From assembly GCF_017876295.1 (NCBI RefSeq), contig NZ_JAGINT010000002.1, positions 1 to 64,000 on the forward strand: a DNA stretch of 64,000 bases, written 5' to 3'. The DNA is from Kribbella aluminosa. Lineage in GTDB: Bacteria > Actinomycetota > Actinomycetes > Propionibacteriales > Kribbellaceae. Under the pieces are notes generated by a model that saw only the letters and a list, made by a program, of their open reading frames with translations, had not been told where the DNA came from and ran no database searches. The position numbers and the translations under genes are program-made. Positions 32,310 to 40,473 of the stretch are shown one piece after another (position 1 is the first letter of the stretch; every line of letters begins with the position of its first letter).

Positions 32310-33734
32310 CTAGACGGTGGCTCCGACAAACTCCTGGAACGTGGCTTCCACCCGCTGGACAGCCGGGGCCGCGCTGAACGGGATGAGCTGCCGCCGGACG
32401 GCATTGATCGCGGCGAGGCCGCGCGCACTCGTCAGGCCGGCTGCCGCTGGAAGTGCATCGGCGAGGACCTGGCAGGCGCGGTCAACGTCGACGTGCATGA
32501 CGCCCGTTCGGCGCTTCTGCGGCAGATAGGACGCGGCCAGCGTGGAGGCAGCGAGAACCTCGCGGCGCTGCATGTTCGCCGAGCTCCGCAGCACGGTAGG
32601 CGCCTGCTTGTGCACTTCGGAGGTGTGGCCAAGGTCGTGGGCGGAGTACATGAACTCGGCGGCCAGTTGTTCCTCGGTGAAGAACTGGATCCAGAACGGC
32701 TCGTCGGCTAGATCGGCTCGAGCCAGCTCGAGCTCGGCGACCCTCATCGCCTCCGCGGTGGCAACCGGGTCGCCGGCCAGTCCATGTGCCCTGGCCTGCA
32801 AAGCGCTGCAGCGGGCAGCGGTCGACGGGGAGCCGCAGTCGCGGGCGGTGCGGTGCCCGGCCTGCGCCAGAGCCAGAGCTTCGCCGGGCCGGCCGAGGTC
32901 ATAGGCCTGCAGGGACATGTCGCCGAGGATGTGGGCACCGAGGGCGCGATCACCGCTGGCCTTGGCCAGGCGCAATGCCTGGATGTAGTACCGCTGCCCC
33001 AGCCCCTGGCGCGATGAATCGGCGCACATGAATCCACCCAGATCGCACAGCCGCGCGGCAGCAGTGAACAGCTGCCGCCCGGTCTGGCTGTCGTAGGTGC
33101 CGCGGAGCATCGGGGTCACGCGCTCGTTCATGAACTGGATCAGCGTCGAGCGCGCGTAGCCGCCACCGAGGTGATGATCGGCGTCGGCGAACGACCGGCA
33201 CATCGACCACATCACGTCGACCTCGCTGCGGCCGATACGACGGCCGCCGAGGTGCGAGGCGTCCGTGTCGTTGCCATCTTGGAGCCATCGCCGCGCAGGA
33301 TCCACGAGCGCGCCGGCGGCCCAGTTGGACTCGATGACCACGTGGTGCCGTTGCTGGTCTGCTCTCCACAGACCAGCAACCGTTCCCACCGTCAGCGCGG
33401 GGCTCGAACTCCACTCCAGGCCGAGCCTGGCGTCGAACTCGGGATCCGGCAATACCGCTGCGGCTCGAAGCGCCGACCGGTCCCGGTCGATCCGCAACCA
33501 GAGCCGGTGAAATACGCCATTGGTGTCGAGTGCCCGATCGAGCCGATGTGCCATCGCCTCCGACGGCTGCCTCTCGGCCGTCTCGACTCGACGGATCATG
33601 TCCGCGGAGTCGTGGGTGATGTCGCCTAGACGCCGCTGCGACAACTTGCGCACCGTGCGCCAGTGGCGCAGCTCCGCACCGAAGAACTGCCGGGCAGACT
33701 CCAGCGGAGCAAGGTGTCTCGGCTCCTGAGCCAT
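32310..33734 (-). CDS. Xre-family regulator with TPR-like domain
   Basis: A 474-residue regulator. The helix-turn-helix RQFFGAELRHWRTVRKLSQRRLGDITHDSADMIRRVETAERQPSEAMAHRLDRAL lies in residues 14-70. Helical repeats follow from about residue 200 (RQLFTAAARLCDLGGFMCADSSRQGLGQRYYIQALRLAKAS, EALALAQAGHRTARDCGS). It carries a later MQRREVLAASTLAASYLP segment resembling the RR motif of its relatives. The ATG has a very strong GGAGGAGGAGGCGGGG upstream. It is divergent from cassette 3, with the long palindrome 33815-33841 about 80 bp before its start, which is probably its operator. Confidence 0.87.
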   Translation of the reverse strand: MAQEPRHLAPLESARQFFGAELRHWRTVRKLSQRRLGDITHDSADMIRRVETAERQPSEAMAHRLDRALDTNGVFHRLWLRIDRDRSALRAAAVLPDPEFDARLGLEWSSSPALTVGTVAGLWRADQQRHHVVIESNWAAGALVDPARRWLQDGNDTDASHLGGRRIGRSEVDVMWSMCRSFADADHHLGGGYARSTLIQFMNERVTPMLRGTYDSQTGRQLFTAAARLCDLGGFMCADSSRQGLGQRYYIQALRLAKASGDRALGAHILGDMSLQAYDLGRPGEALALAQAGHRTARDCGSPSTAARCSALQARAHGLAGDPVATAEAMRVAELELARADLADEPFWIQFFTEEQLAAEFMYSAHDLGHTSEVHKQAPTVLRSSANMQRREVLAASTLAASYLPQKRRTGVMHVDVDRACQVLADALPAAAGLTSARGLAAINAVRRQLIPFSAAPAVQRVEATFQEFVGATV

Positions 33735-33814
33735 CCCCGCCTCCTCCTCCCGCTGCGGATGCCGTCACCACGGCGTCACGGACTGTGGTTGAAGGGTTCA
33801 TAGTCGCACGAGCT

Positions 33815-33841
33815 CATGCGGACAAGAACTTTGTCCGCATG
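33815..33841. promoter_or_regulatory. Box A of cassette 3: 27-bp palindrome with TGCGGACA/TGTCCGCA arms
   Basis: Perfect 11-bp arms (33815-33825, 33831-33841) and a 5-base centre lie between the divergent Xre-TPR gene and cassette 3. A near-identical palindrome is at 47825-47857 in cassette 4, at the same distance from the following box B (43 against 40 bp). Confidence 0.75.
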
Positions 33842-33884
33842 GGAAAGCTCGACCGGCCGCCAAACCAGCCACAGACTCGGTGAC

Positions 33885-33906
33885 GTAGCGCGACTATTCC
33901 CGCTAC
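33885..33906. promoter_or_regulatory. Box B of cassette 3: GTAGCG / CGCTAC
   Basis: 6-bp arms are separated by 10 bases, and the left arm is within ACGTAGCGC. It ends 77 bp before the first start (33984). Matching boxes lie 77-82 bp before the first starts of cassettes 1 and 4. Confidence 0.6.
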
Positions 33907-33983
33907 TCCCGTGATGCCGGGACAACCTCATTTCCTCCGGCGTCACGGAACCAGCCTGATGAGGTGCACGGGGAGTTGACGCG

Positions 33984-34073
33984 ATGAGTGACTGGTTCGC
34001 AGCGCTGTACGTCGGCAGGGTCCTCCGGTGGGATCCGCTCGGCCAGTCCCGTTCGGGCGCGGAGCGGCGATGA
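33984..34073 (+). CDS. 29-residue peptide, first gene of cassette 3
   Basis: MSDWFAALYVGRVLRWDPLG is followed by a short Ser/Arg tail. The ATG has GGGGAG upstream and the TGA overlaps the ATG of the resolvase-like gene (ATGA). It is probably a short amphipathic or membrane-associated peptide or a coupling peptide. Function unknown. Confidence 0.5.
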   Translation: MSDWFAALYVGRVLRWDPLGQSRSGAERR

Positions 34074-34402
34074 GTAGGCCGGACATCGATCCGACCCTGC
34101 CGCTAATGCTTGGCTATCTGTGTGAGCCGCCGCTGCACTCCCAAGCAGCAACCGAGAAGCTGAAGATCCTGCTCAAGGCGTTCGCACGGCGCGAGGGGTA
34201 CGCACTCGGCACCGTCTACGTTGAGCACCTCCCCACAGCACCGGCCGCATTCGAGGCTCTGCTGGAAGCAATCCGGCGCTATGAGGTCGACGCCGTGGTC
34301 GTCCCGACCAAGACCCACCTGGAGCCGCTGGGCGAGCCGTCGAAGATGCAGCGGCTCACGCGGGAGACCAACGCCCGGGTGCTCGTCGCGGAGTCCCTAT
34401 GA
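34070..34402 (+). CDS. Resolvase-fold-like small protein, cassette 3
   Basis: 110 residues with LMLGYLCEPPLHSQAATEK, helix LKILLKAFARREGYALGTVYVEH, TAPAAFEALLEAIRRY, strand VDAVVVPTKTHLEPLG and ARVLVAESL. It is nearly superposable in motif order on the proteins at 15113 and 26935. It keeps the strand-1 Tyr of serine recombinases but has no catalytic Arg/Ser. It is followed by a strong hairpin 82 bp downstream and then by the lanthipeptide operon. Likely a non-catalytic regulator or RNA/DNA-binding protein (inference). Confidence 0.75.
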   Translation: MSRPDIDPTLPLMLGYLCEPPLHSQAATEKLKILLKAFARREGYALGTVYVEHLPTAPAAFEALLEAIRRYEVDAVVVPTKTHLEPLGEPSKMQRLTRETNARVLVAESL

Positions 34403-34483
34403 CCGGGACGGGATCGATCCGGACCTCCTCATCCGGTGTCCGGCGGCTCCTGACCGCCGGCACTCAGTCCTGCCTTTCCGACC

Positions 34484-34543
34484 GGAGTCCCTGGCCTTCT
34501 CAGCACCCCTGGCTGAGGCCTTCCCCTGAGAGCCAGGGACTCC
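34484..34543 (+). promoter_or_regulatory. Leader hairpin of cassette 3
   Basis: GGAGTCCCTGGC (34484-34495) pairs perfectly with GCCAGGGACTCC (34532-34543). Inside, TCTCAG can extend the stem with CTGAGA (34526-34531), or alternatively CTCAG can form a short hairpin with CTGAG at 34513-34517, so two mutually exclusive folds exist. The 348-bp gap 34403-34750 that holds it also has a 7-bp inverted repeat at 34668-34683 (CCGCTCG-AC-CGAGCGG); I see no gene in it. Confidence 0.7.
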
Positions 34544-34750
34544 ACAGACCGCTAGGTGCGCGCCAGGAGTCGTCAACGGCGCCCACCGGCCGCTGCAGCC
34601 GTTCACTCCAGCAGGGCCACGTCGCCACCGACTACGTGGACTGCGGAGCCGGCTTCTCGGCCCGTCACCGCTCGACCGAGCGGCCACCCTTCTCCCGGGC
34701 GTCAGGGGCTCCAACCGCCCTTCCGCGAAGCCCTGCGCAGAGGAAGCCAG

Positions 34751-35473
34751 ATGACCGCCGTTGATGACGCTTTCCACCCAGATCACCTCAAGGATCCCGA
34801 CGATGTGCTGCTGACGGAACTCGACCCACCGCTTGACTCCCGTCTCTGTCGGCTACTTAGCCAGGCGGGCTATCTCACGGTCGGGGATGTCGTCGCAGCT
34901 ACCGATGCTGAGCTGACGTCAGTTCACGGCTTCGGCAGGTTCTCCGTCCGGCTCCTGCGTACCGAACTCGATCATCGAATGTCGTGGTCGCCTGTACGCC
35001 AGCTCCTTCTCGACGACCTGCGAAACGAGCTGACCCCACGACTCGCGCAACTGCTCAAACGGGAGGGCTTCCAGACGGCCGAAGAAGTTGCCGTGATTAC
35101 CAATGACGACCTGCTCGGTATCCGCATGTTGGGCCGGCCGTCTTTGCACACGATCCGCCGGGCGACGCTGCCTGCCCTGGCGATGAACTACACCAACCCC
35201 AGACCAGCGCGGCCTACCACCGCGCAAGCCCGCGAATTCGTCAGTGTCTTGGCCGAGCTGGCGCTCTACGCCGAACAGGACCAGAACTACGACCTCGCCC
35301 GGCGAGCCCGGCTACTGATCCAATCGTTCGCTCCAGAGTTTCCTGACCGCGCCACGGTCCAACGGGCACCATCACCTTCCCTCGAGATGCGCACTCCCAC
35401 GGGAGCAGACACGGCACACGGGGAGGCCTCTGGCCACGACCACAGCCCACGCGAAGGTAAGGCACAGCCATGA
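34751..35473 (+). CDS. Protein with two RNA-polymerase alpha-CTD-like repeats
   Basis: 240 residues hold two helix-hairpin-helix repeats resembling the RpoA C-terminal domain: LDPPLDSRLCRLLSQAGYLTVGDVVAATDAELTSVHGFGRFSVRLLRTEL (about 21-70) and ELTPRLAQLLKREGFQTAEEVAVITNDDLLGIRMLGRPSLHTIRRATL (about 85-135). A helix and a disordered acidic tail follow. In RpoA this domain binds UP-element DNA and activators. Here no alpha N-terminal domain is present, so it may dock onto DNA or RNA polymerase to control the leader or the lanthipeptide operon (inference). The ATG at 34751 has AGAGGAAG upstream. Its stop overlaps the next ATG (ATGA). Confidence 0.7.
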   Translation: MTAVDDAFHPDHLKDPDDVLLTELDPPLDSRLCRLLSQAGYLTVGDVVAATDAELTSVHGFGRFSVRLLRTELDHRMSWSPVRQLLLDDLRNELTPRLAQLLKREGFQTAEEVAVITNDDLLGIRMLGRPSLHTIRRATLPALAMNYTNPRPARPTTAQAREFVSVLAELALYAEQDQNYDLARRARLLIQSFAPEFPDRATVQRAPSPSLEMRTPTGADTAHGEASGHDHSPREGKAQP

Positions 35474-35742
35474 CCGAACTCAAACCGCTATGGGTCAAAG
35501 GCTCCCTCTGCTACGAGCTGCCAATCATTCTCGCAGTCGACACCACGATCGTCCTGCGGGCGCTCGGGGAAAGACGAGGAGACCCTGCTAACGAGACGAT
35601 CCGCCGCGGCCTCAGCGTCCTGAACTTCGTCGAGAACGAGATCGCCCAAGGCAATCAGTTCGTCCTCATCGAGCCTTCGCCTTCGCGCTGGTGGTGGCCG
35701 AGGCGAAGGGTCCGCGCTCGCCAGATCGACTTGGTCGGTTGA
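35470..35742 (+). CDS. Small ribbon-helix-helix-like protein
   Basis: 90 residues. The central part IILAVDTTIVLRALGERRGDPANETIRRGLSVLNFVENEIAQGNQF is strand-helix-helix as in Arc/CopG proteins and is shared with the broken genes at 13647-13908 and 44862-45050. The C-terminal tail is Trp/Arg-rich. The gene is coupled to the alpha-CTD-like gene (ATGA). Each of the three relatives follows a leader cassette, so it is probably a DNA-binding partner of the system. The fold is inferred from pattern only. Confidence 0.6.
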   Translation: MTELKPLWVKGSLCYELPIILAVDTTIVLRALGERRGDPANETIRRGLSVLNFVENEIAQGNQFVLIEPSPSRWWWPRRRVRARQIDLVG

Positions 35743-35825
35743 GTCGACACAGATCAACCGGTCACGCCACCTTGATCGACCGGCCCGAGGTCCGTCGGCC
35801 TGGTGCACGAGAAGGAGAACCGACG

Positions 35826-35903
35826 ATGGGCATCACCGCCGCTAGCACTCGTTTACCGCCTCACCACATGTTGTCGGTCCCGACTGAGAGAGTAGTCAAG
35901 TGA
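35826..35903 (+). CDS. 25-residue peptide coupled to the PIMT gene
   Basis: MGITAASTRLPPHHMLSVPT and a short basic end. The ATG has AAGGAGAAC upstream and the TGA overlaps the GTG of the methyltransferase gene (GTGA). It may be a leader peptide whose only task is to bring ribosomes to the methyltransferase start, which lacks a good ribosome-binding site of its own. Confidence 0.45.
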   Translation: MGITAASTRLPPHHMLSVPTERVVK

Positions 35904-37138
35904 ACACACTACGAGACCTGAACAAGCCTGCCGAGGCAGACGAGTTGCGCACGGCGATGGTAGAGCAGATGCGCGGCGCGGGCGATCTGCGAACCGAAGG
36001 AGTCACCCGGGCCTTCTCGATCGTGCCGCGGGAACGGTTTGCCCCAGACGCGCCCTTGGAGCAGGTCTACAACCGCGACGACGTCGTAATCACCAAGCGC
36101 GACGACAACGGCCTGGCACTGAGCTCGGTTTCCGCCCCCCGGATTCAGGCGCAGATGCTCGAACAGGCCGAGATCAGCCCTGGCATGCGGGTCCTGGAGA
36201 TCGGATCCGGTGGCTACAACGCCGCGCTCATCGCCGAACTGGTCGGTCCTGAAGGTGAAGTCACCACTGTTGACATCGATCCCTTCGTGACCGATCGCGC
36301 GGCGCAGTACCTGGCAGAGACCGGCTACGACCGGATCCAGGTACTGCAGGTCGATGCCGAGGGCGGGGTGCCACAGCGCGCCCCGTTCGATCGGATCATC
36401 GTCACGGCCGGCGCCTGGGATGTTCCGCCCGCATGGATCGAACAACTGGCCGAGGATGGACTACTCGTAGTGCCGTTGCGGCTGCGTGGTTTGACCCGGT
36501 CGTTTGCACTCGCTCGCAAGGACGGTCGCCTGGTGAGCCAGAACTACGACCTGTGCGGCTTCGTGTCGATGCAAGGAGCTGGCGCCAACGACGAGCGCTT
36601 GATCCTGCTGCAAGGCGAGGACATCGCACTGCGAGTGGACAGCGACCAACTGGTGACCTCTCCGGACAGCCTGCGCAGCGCACTGACCTCAGCACGGGTA
36701 ACACGCGGCAGCGGGATCGAGGTCGGCGGCTACGAACCGTTCGATGACCTGGATCTGTTTATGGCAACAGCACTGGACGACTTTGGACTGCTGGTCGCCA
36801 AAGACGCAGCGATCGCCTCCGGTGTCGTCGAGCGGTCAGCGCGGATGGGAGCCAAGACCGCTCTGGCCGACGACAGCTTCGCCTACCGGGCATCCCAGCC
36901 CACCAGCGACGAACGGACCTCGTTCGAGTTCATCGTTTACGGCCACGGCCCGCACGCCGACCAGCTGGTCGACCAGTACATCGGGCTGATCCGCGAGTGG
37001 GATCAGTCGCACCGCGGCGGATCGGGCGCCCGCGTCGAGGTCTACCCGGCCGGCACCGACGTACGGGTTCCGGCCGGCGGCCGGTTAGTTGAGAAGAAGC
37101 ACACGAGTGTCCTGATCTTCTGGCCGACGTCGCCGTGA
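35900..37138 (+). CDS. FxLD-system methyltransferase (PIMT-type, lanthipeptide-associated)
   Basis: A 412-residue protein with an N-terminal L-isoaspartyl O-methyltransferase domain: FSIVPRERFAPD, LSSVSAPRIQAQMLEQAEISPGMRVLEIGSGGYNAALIAEL (SAM site near residue 100), VTTVDIDPFVTD and FDRIIVTAGAWDVPPAWIEQL. A C-terminal region of about 180 residues (GGYEPFDDLDLF, VYGHGPHADQLVDQYIGLIREWD, VYPAGTDVRVPAGGRLVEKKHT) is typical of the FxLD methyltransferase family. Relatives such as OlvSA methylate an Asp in the core of a class I lanthipeptide, leading through a succinimide to isoaspartate. It directly precedes the precursor gene. Confidence 0.93.
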   Translation: MNTLRDLNKPAEADELRTAMVEQMRGAGDLRTEGVTRAFSIVPRERFAPDAPLEQVYNRDDVVITKRDDNGLALSSVSAPRIQAQMLEQAEISPGMRVLEIGSGGYNAALIAELVGPEGEVTTVDIDPFVTDRAAQYLAETGYDRIQVLQVDAEGGVPQRAPFDRIIVTAGAWDVPPAWIEQLAEDGLLVVPLRLRGLTRSFALARKDGRLVSQNYDLCGFVSMQGAGANDERLILLQGEDIALRVDSDQLVTSPDSLRSALTSARVTRGSGIEVGGYEPFDDLDLFMATALDDFGLLVAKDAAIASGVVERSARMGAKTALADDSFAYRASQPTSDERTSFEFIVYGHGPHADQLVDQYIGLIREWDQSHRGGSGARVEVYPAGTDVRVPAGGRLVEKKHTSVLIFWPTSP

Positions 37139-37194
37139 CGCCGACCGGATTCAGGTCGTCATATCCGCGCCATTTTCCGCTAAGGAGCACACCG

Positions 37195-37356
37195 ATGACC
37201 CACCACCTGCAGGCAACCACGGCCATCCCGGACACCGATTTCGACCTCGACCTCAGCATCGTCTCGTCCGGCCCCGTGATCGCTGACCTGATGCGCAACA
37301 CCGACGACAACTGTGGCCAGACCTGTCAGAGCGCCTGCTCCAACAGCACCTGCTGA
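37195..37356 (+). CDS. FxLD-family lanthipeptide precursor
   Basis: 53 residues. The leader contains the family motif FDLDLSIVSSGPVIADLM (residues 16-33). The core is about TDDNCGQTCQSACSNSTC with four Cys (40, 44, 48, 53) and Ser/Thr at 36, 43, 46, 49, 51 and 52 as dehydration sites. Asp37/Asp38 just before the first Cys are likely targets of the PIMT-type methyltransferase. AGGAG lies at good spacing before the ATG at 37195. The product would be a lanthipeptide with up to four (methyl)lanthionine rings and possibly an isoaspartate. The cleavage site is not certain. Confidence 0.92.
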   Translation: MTHHLQATTAIPDTDFDLDLSIVSSGPVIADLMRNTDDNCGQTCQSACSNSTC

Positions 37357-37428
37357 CCGCAGTTCCGAAGAGAGCCCGGTGGCGGCGATGCACGCCGCCG
37401 GGTCCTCTGCACAGGAGGAGGCAGGACG

Positions 37429-40400
37429 TTGTTCACCGTCGTTGACGCGGCCATGGTCCGGCTAGCTACTCGACCCGTCAGCGCCGGCAGCCAGCATGGC
37501 TGGCCTGATCTGAACGCGCCACCCGCGAGCCAGATTCACCACTGGCGAACCTGGCTGGACCGAGTGTGGACAGACACCGCGTTCACGGCGGCGATCTTCA
37601 CGGCCACACCGGATCTGACCCGACGGGTCAAGGCCATCCTCGCCGGGCATGAGGTGAGGCCCCGGCAGGTCCGCAGTACGGTCGTGTCGGTGTTGCGGTA
37701 CCGGCTGCGGGCTTCCAGCCGGGCGACGCCCTTCGGGCGATTCGCTGGAGTGGCCGCCAGCAGCTTCGGCACGGCAACACAGGTGCGGATCGGGGATCAG
37801 CATCGAGAAGTTGCTCGCATCGATGCGACCTGGTTGGCCGCCGCGATCTCCGACCTGGAACAGTGCGCCGATCTGTCTGCTCGGCTGACGATCGTGCTGA
37901 ACAACGTCGCGACGGTACGCGACGGGCGCCTCGTGATCGGCCTGCGGCAACACCCTGCCGCCATAGACGACCGGATCGAGCCCGCCGAGGTATCCGTCCG
38001 CTACACCCCGATCATCGACCTGATCAGTCGGGCTGCGCAGAAACCCATCCAGCGCTCGGACCTGTGCGAACGGATCGCCGAACGGTCCCCCGGAACCGCC
38101 AGGTCAGTCATCGATACGATGCTGAACCAGTTGGTCGGTCAGCGGATACTGATCACCAGTCTCCGCCCACCGATGACCACCCTCGACCCTGTGGCACATG
38201 TGCTCGCGGTCCTCGACGAGGCCCGCGCTGACAACATCAGTGCGATCCAAGACCAGGTCACACATCTGCGCAATGCCCAGCCGGTCCCAGCCGATTCCAT
38301 CACCTCTCCAGCTGGAGCACAGATGGACCTACGCGCTGAAGCAGAGGTCGTTCTCCCTCGTATGGTCGCCGCTGAGATCGAACAGGCTGCCGCCGCCTTG
38401 GCACGACTGAGCCCGCACCCGTTCGGACGACCGAACTGGCAAAGCTTCCACAGCCGATTCCTCGAGCGCTACGGCATCGGAGCCGCGGTACCGTTGCTCG
38501 AGCTGGTCAACCCCGACAGCGGACTCGGATTCCCAGCCGGCTACCGGGACTCGCTGCACGAACCTCCGGCCATCCGGCCGACCGACCGCGACCAGGCGTT
38601 GCTGCGGCTGGCCCAGAGCGCGGCGCTGCAGCGCCGCATCGAAGTCGTCTTGGACGAAGCAACAATCAGCGAGTTGGACTCCGATCGTCTCGGCCGAGCA
38701 CAGTGGCCGCGGCATGCCGAGCTGGCACTACGGGTCCAGGCACCAACCCGGGAGAGCCTCGACGCCGGCGAGTTCACGATGGTCGTGACTGGGGTATTCC
38801 GGGCCGCAGGCGCCACCGCCGGCCGCTTCCTGGATCTGCTCGACTCATCCGACCGTGACCGGATGACCGCCGCATATGGAGCTCTGCAGCCGCTGAACGC
38901 CGAAGCCACCAGGGTGCAGGTGTCGTGCCCGCCGCTCTATACCGAGACCGAGAACGTCGCCCGCAGCCTCCCGGTATTGCCGACCCGGCTGTCGATCAGC
39001 GAGCATCCAACTCGCGACGAGGCCGCGATGCTCGGGCCGGGCGACCTACTGGTCGTCGGGGACGCTCACCGGCTGTACCTCTGGTCAAAGTCCCTGTCGC
39101 AACCGGTCGAGCCGGAACTGTTCAGCGCGGTGGAGTTCACCAACTTCGCCCACCCGCTACTACGGTTCGTCTGCGAACTGTCCAGTGCCCGCGCCGCCGG
39201 GATCGGCCCCTTCACCTGGGCGGCCGCCAGCCAGCTTCCGTTCCTGCCCCGGCTGACCTACCAGCGCACGATCTTGTCGCCGGCCCGCTGGAACCTGGTT
39301 GCCGCCGACCTGCCCGGTCCCGGATCGACCTGGCAGGAATGGAGAGAGGCCGCGGCACTGTGGCGGACACAGCTGATGGTGCCGGACACGGTGTATCTCG
39401 GCAGCAACGACCAGCGACTCCAACTCGACCTCAACGAGCCGGCACACCTGCACCTGCTGCGCGCCGAACTCGACCGCCGCGGCCGAGCCACTCTCCAGGA
39501 AGCCCCCGCGGCCACCGAGCTGGGCTGGATCGACGGGCACGCCCACGAGATCGTCGTACCGGTAGCGACGACGAGGCCCAGAGGATGGCCGGTGATCCCG
39601 CAGCGCCCCACATCCCCAGCCACCGACTCGCTTGGCCCAGGCAGACCCGGAGCTCACCTGCCGGGTAGCGGGCAGTGGCTGTTCTGCAAGCTCTACAGCC
39701 ACCCCGACCGCCACAGCGCGCTGCTGAACACCCACCTCGACAGGCTGTTGGCCGCTATCCCACCGGACTCCTCCTGGTGGTTCCTTCCCTACCGCGATCC
39801 CGACAGCCACCTACGGCTGCGGATCCGGCTCACCGACCCCGATTCGTTCGGCGCTGTAGCACGTGCGGTCGGTACCTGGGCGGAGCAACTCCAACAGGCA
39901 GGACTGCTCTCCACGCTGCAACTGGACACCTACCTACCCGAGACCGGTCGGTTCGGCCACGACCAGGCGATGGCGGCAGCTGAAGCACTATTCGCTGCCG
40001 ACTCCACCGCAGCGCGCGCACAACGAGCCCATCTTGCCAAGAGCGGTGCGGCAGCCCCGGCTGCGCTGACCGCCGCCAGCTTGGTCGATCTAGCCGCCGC
40101 GTTCGCCGGTGACGATTCCAAGGGCGCGAGATGGTTGATCGACCATCTCACCAACGAACCCCTTGCTGCTCCGGCCCGAGCCGTCTACGACCAGGCACTA
40201 GACCTGGCCTCCCCCTGCCAGTCCGCGCTACGGCAGCTACCTGGCGGCATCGAGATCATCGACGCCTGGCTGCAGCGGCAGGCTGCGGTCTCGGCTTATC
40301 GCGCAGTCCTGGACCGTTGTGGATGGCCGCCACCCGACCCTGTGCTGGCGTCGCTGCTGCACCTGCATTGCGTCCGCGCCAACGGGATCGCGCCCGAGTC

Positions 40401-40473
40401 CGAACGTCTCGCCCACCGCCTTGCCCGGACCGCCGCACTGAGCCAGAACGCTCGCACCGAGGCCCGAACATGA
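37429..40473 (+). CDS. Lantibiotic dehydratase LanB, full-length
   Basis: 1014 residues. The N-terminal glutamylation domain (lantibiotic dehydratase N-terminus, RYRLRASSRATPFGRFAGVAASSFG near residue 90) transfers Glu from Glu-tRNA to Ser/Thr of the precursor. The C-terminal elimination domain (SpaB_C type; GQWLFCKLYSHPDRHSALLNTHL near 748, SSWWFLPYRDPDSHLRLRIRL near 785, DTYLPETGRFG near 840) removes glutamate to give dehydro-residues. The start is TTG at 37429 with AGGAGGAGG eight bases before it. Both domains are in one protein, yet a separate SpaB_C-like protein is also encoded at 41722. The stop overlaps LanC (ATGA). Confidence 0.95.
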   Translation: MFTVVDAAMVRLATRPVSAGSQHGWPDLNAPPASQIHHWRTWLDRVWTDTAFTAAIFTATPDLTRRVKAILAGHEVRPRQVRSTVVSVLRYRLRASSRATPFGRFAGVAASSFGTATQVRIGDQHREVARIDATWLAAAISDLEQCADLSARLTIVLNNVATVRDGRLVIGLRQHPAAIDDRIEPAEVSVRYTPIIDLISRAAQKPIQRSDLCERIAERSPGTARSVIDTMLNQLVGQRILITSLRPPMTTLDPVAHVLAVLDEARADNISAIQDQVTHLRNAQPVPADSITSPAGAQMDLRAEAEVVLPRMVAAEIEQAAAALARLSPHPFGRPNWQSFHSRFLERYGIGAAVPLLELVNPDSGLGFPAGYRDSLHEPPAIRPTDRDQALLRLAQSAALQRRIEVVLDEATISELDSDRLGRAQWPRHAELALRVQAPTRESLDAGEFTMVVTGVFRAAGATAGRFLDLLDSSDRDRMTAAYGALQPLNAEATRVQVSCPPLYTETENVARSLPVLPTRLSISEHPTRDEAAMLGPGDLLVVGDAHRLYLWSKSLSQPVEPELFSAVEFTNFAHPLLRFVCELSSARAAGIGPFTWAAASQLPFLPRLTYQRTILSPARWNLVAADLPGPGSTWQEWREAAALWRTQLMVPDTVYLGSNDQRLQLDLNEPAHLHLLRAELDRRGRATLQEAPAATELGWIDGHAHEIVVPVATTRPRGWPVIPQRPTSPATDSLGPGRPGAHLPGSGQWLFCKLYSHPDRHSALLNTHLDRLLAAIPPDSSWWFLPYRDPDSHLRLRIRLTDPDSFGAVARAVGTWAEQLQQAGLLSTLQLDTYLPETGRFGHDQAMAAAEALFAADSTAARAQRAHLAKSGAAAPAALTAASLVDLAAAFAGDDSKGARWLIDHLTNEPLAAPARAVYDQALDLASPCQSALRQLPGGIEIIDAWLQRQAAVSAYRAVLDRCGWPPPDPVLASLLHLHCVRANGIAPESERLAHRLARTAALSQNARTEART

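Noticed and set aside
34484..34543. Simple rho-independent terminator
   Set aside because: No T-run follows, alternative internal pairings exist, and hairpins of related sequence recur at the same place in other cassettes, so a regulatory leader is preferred.
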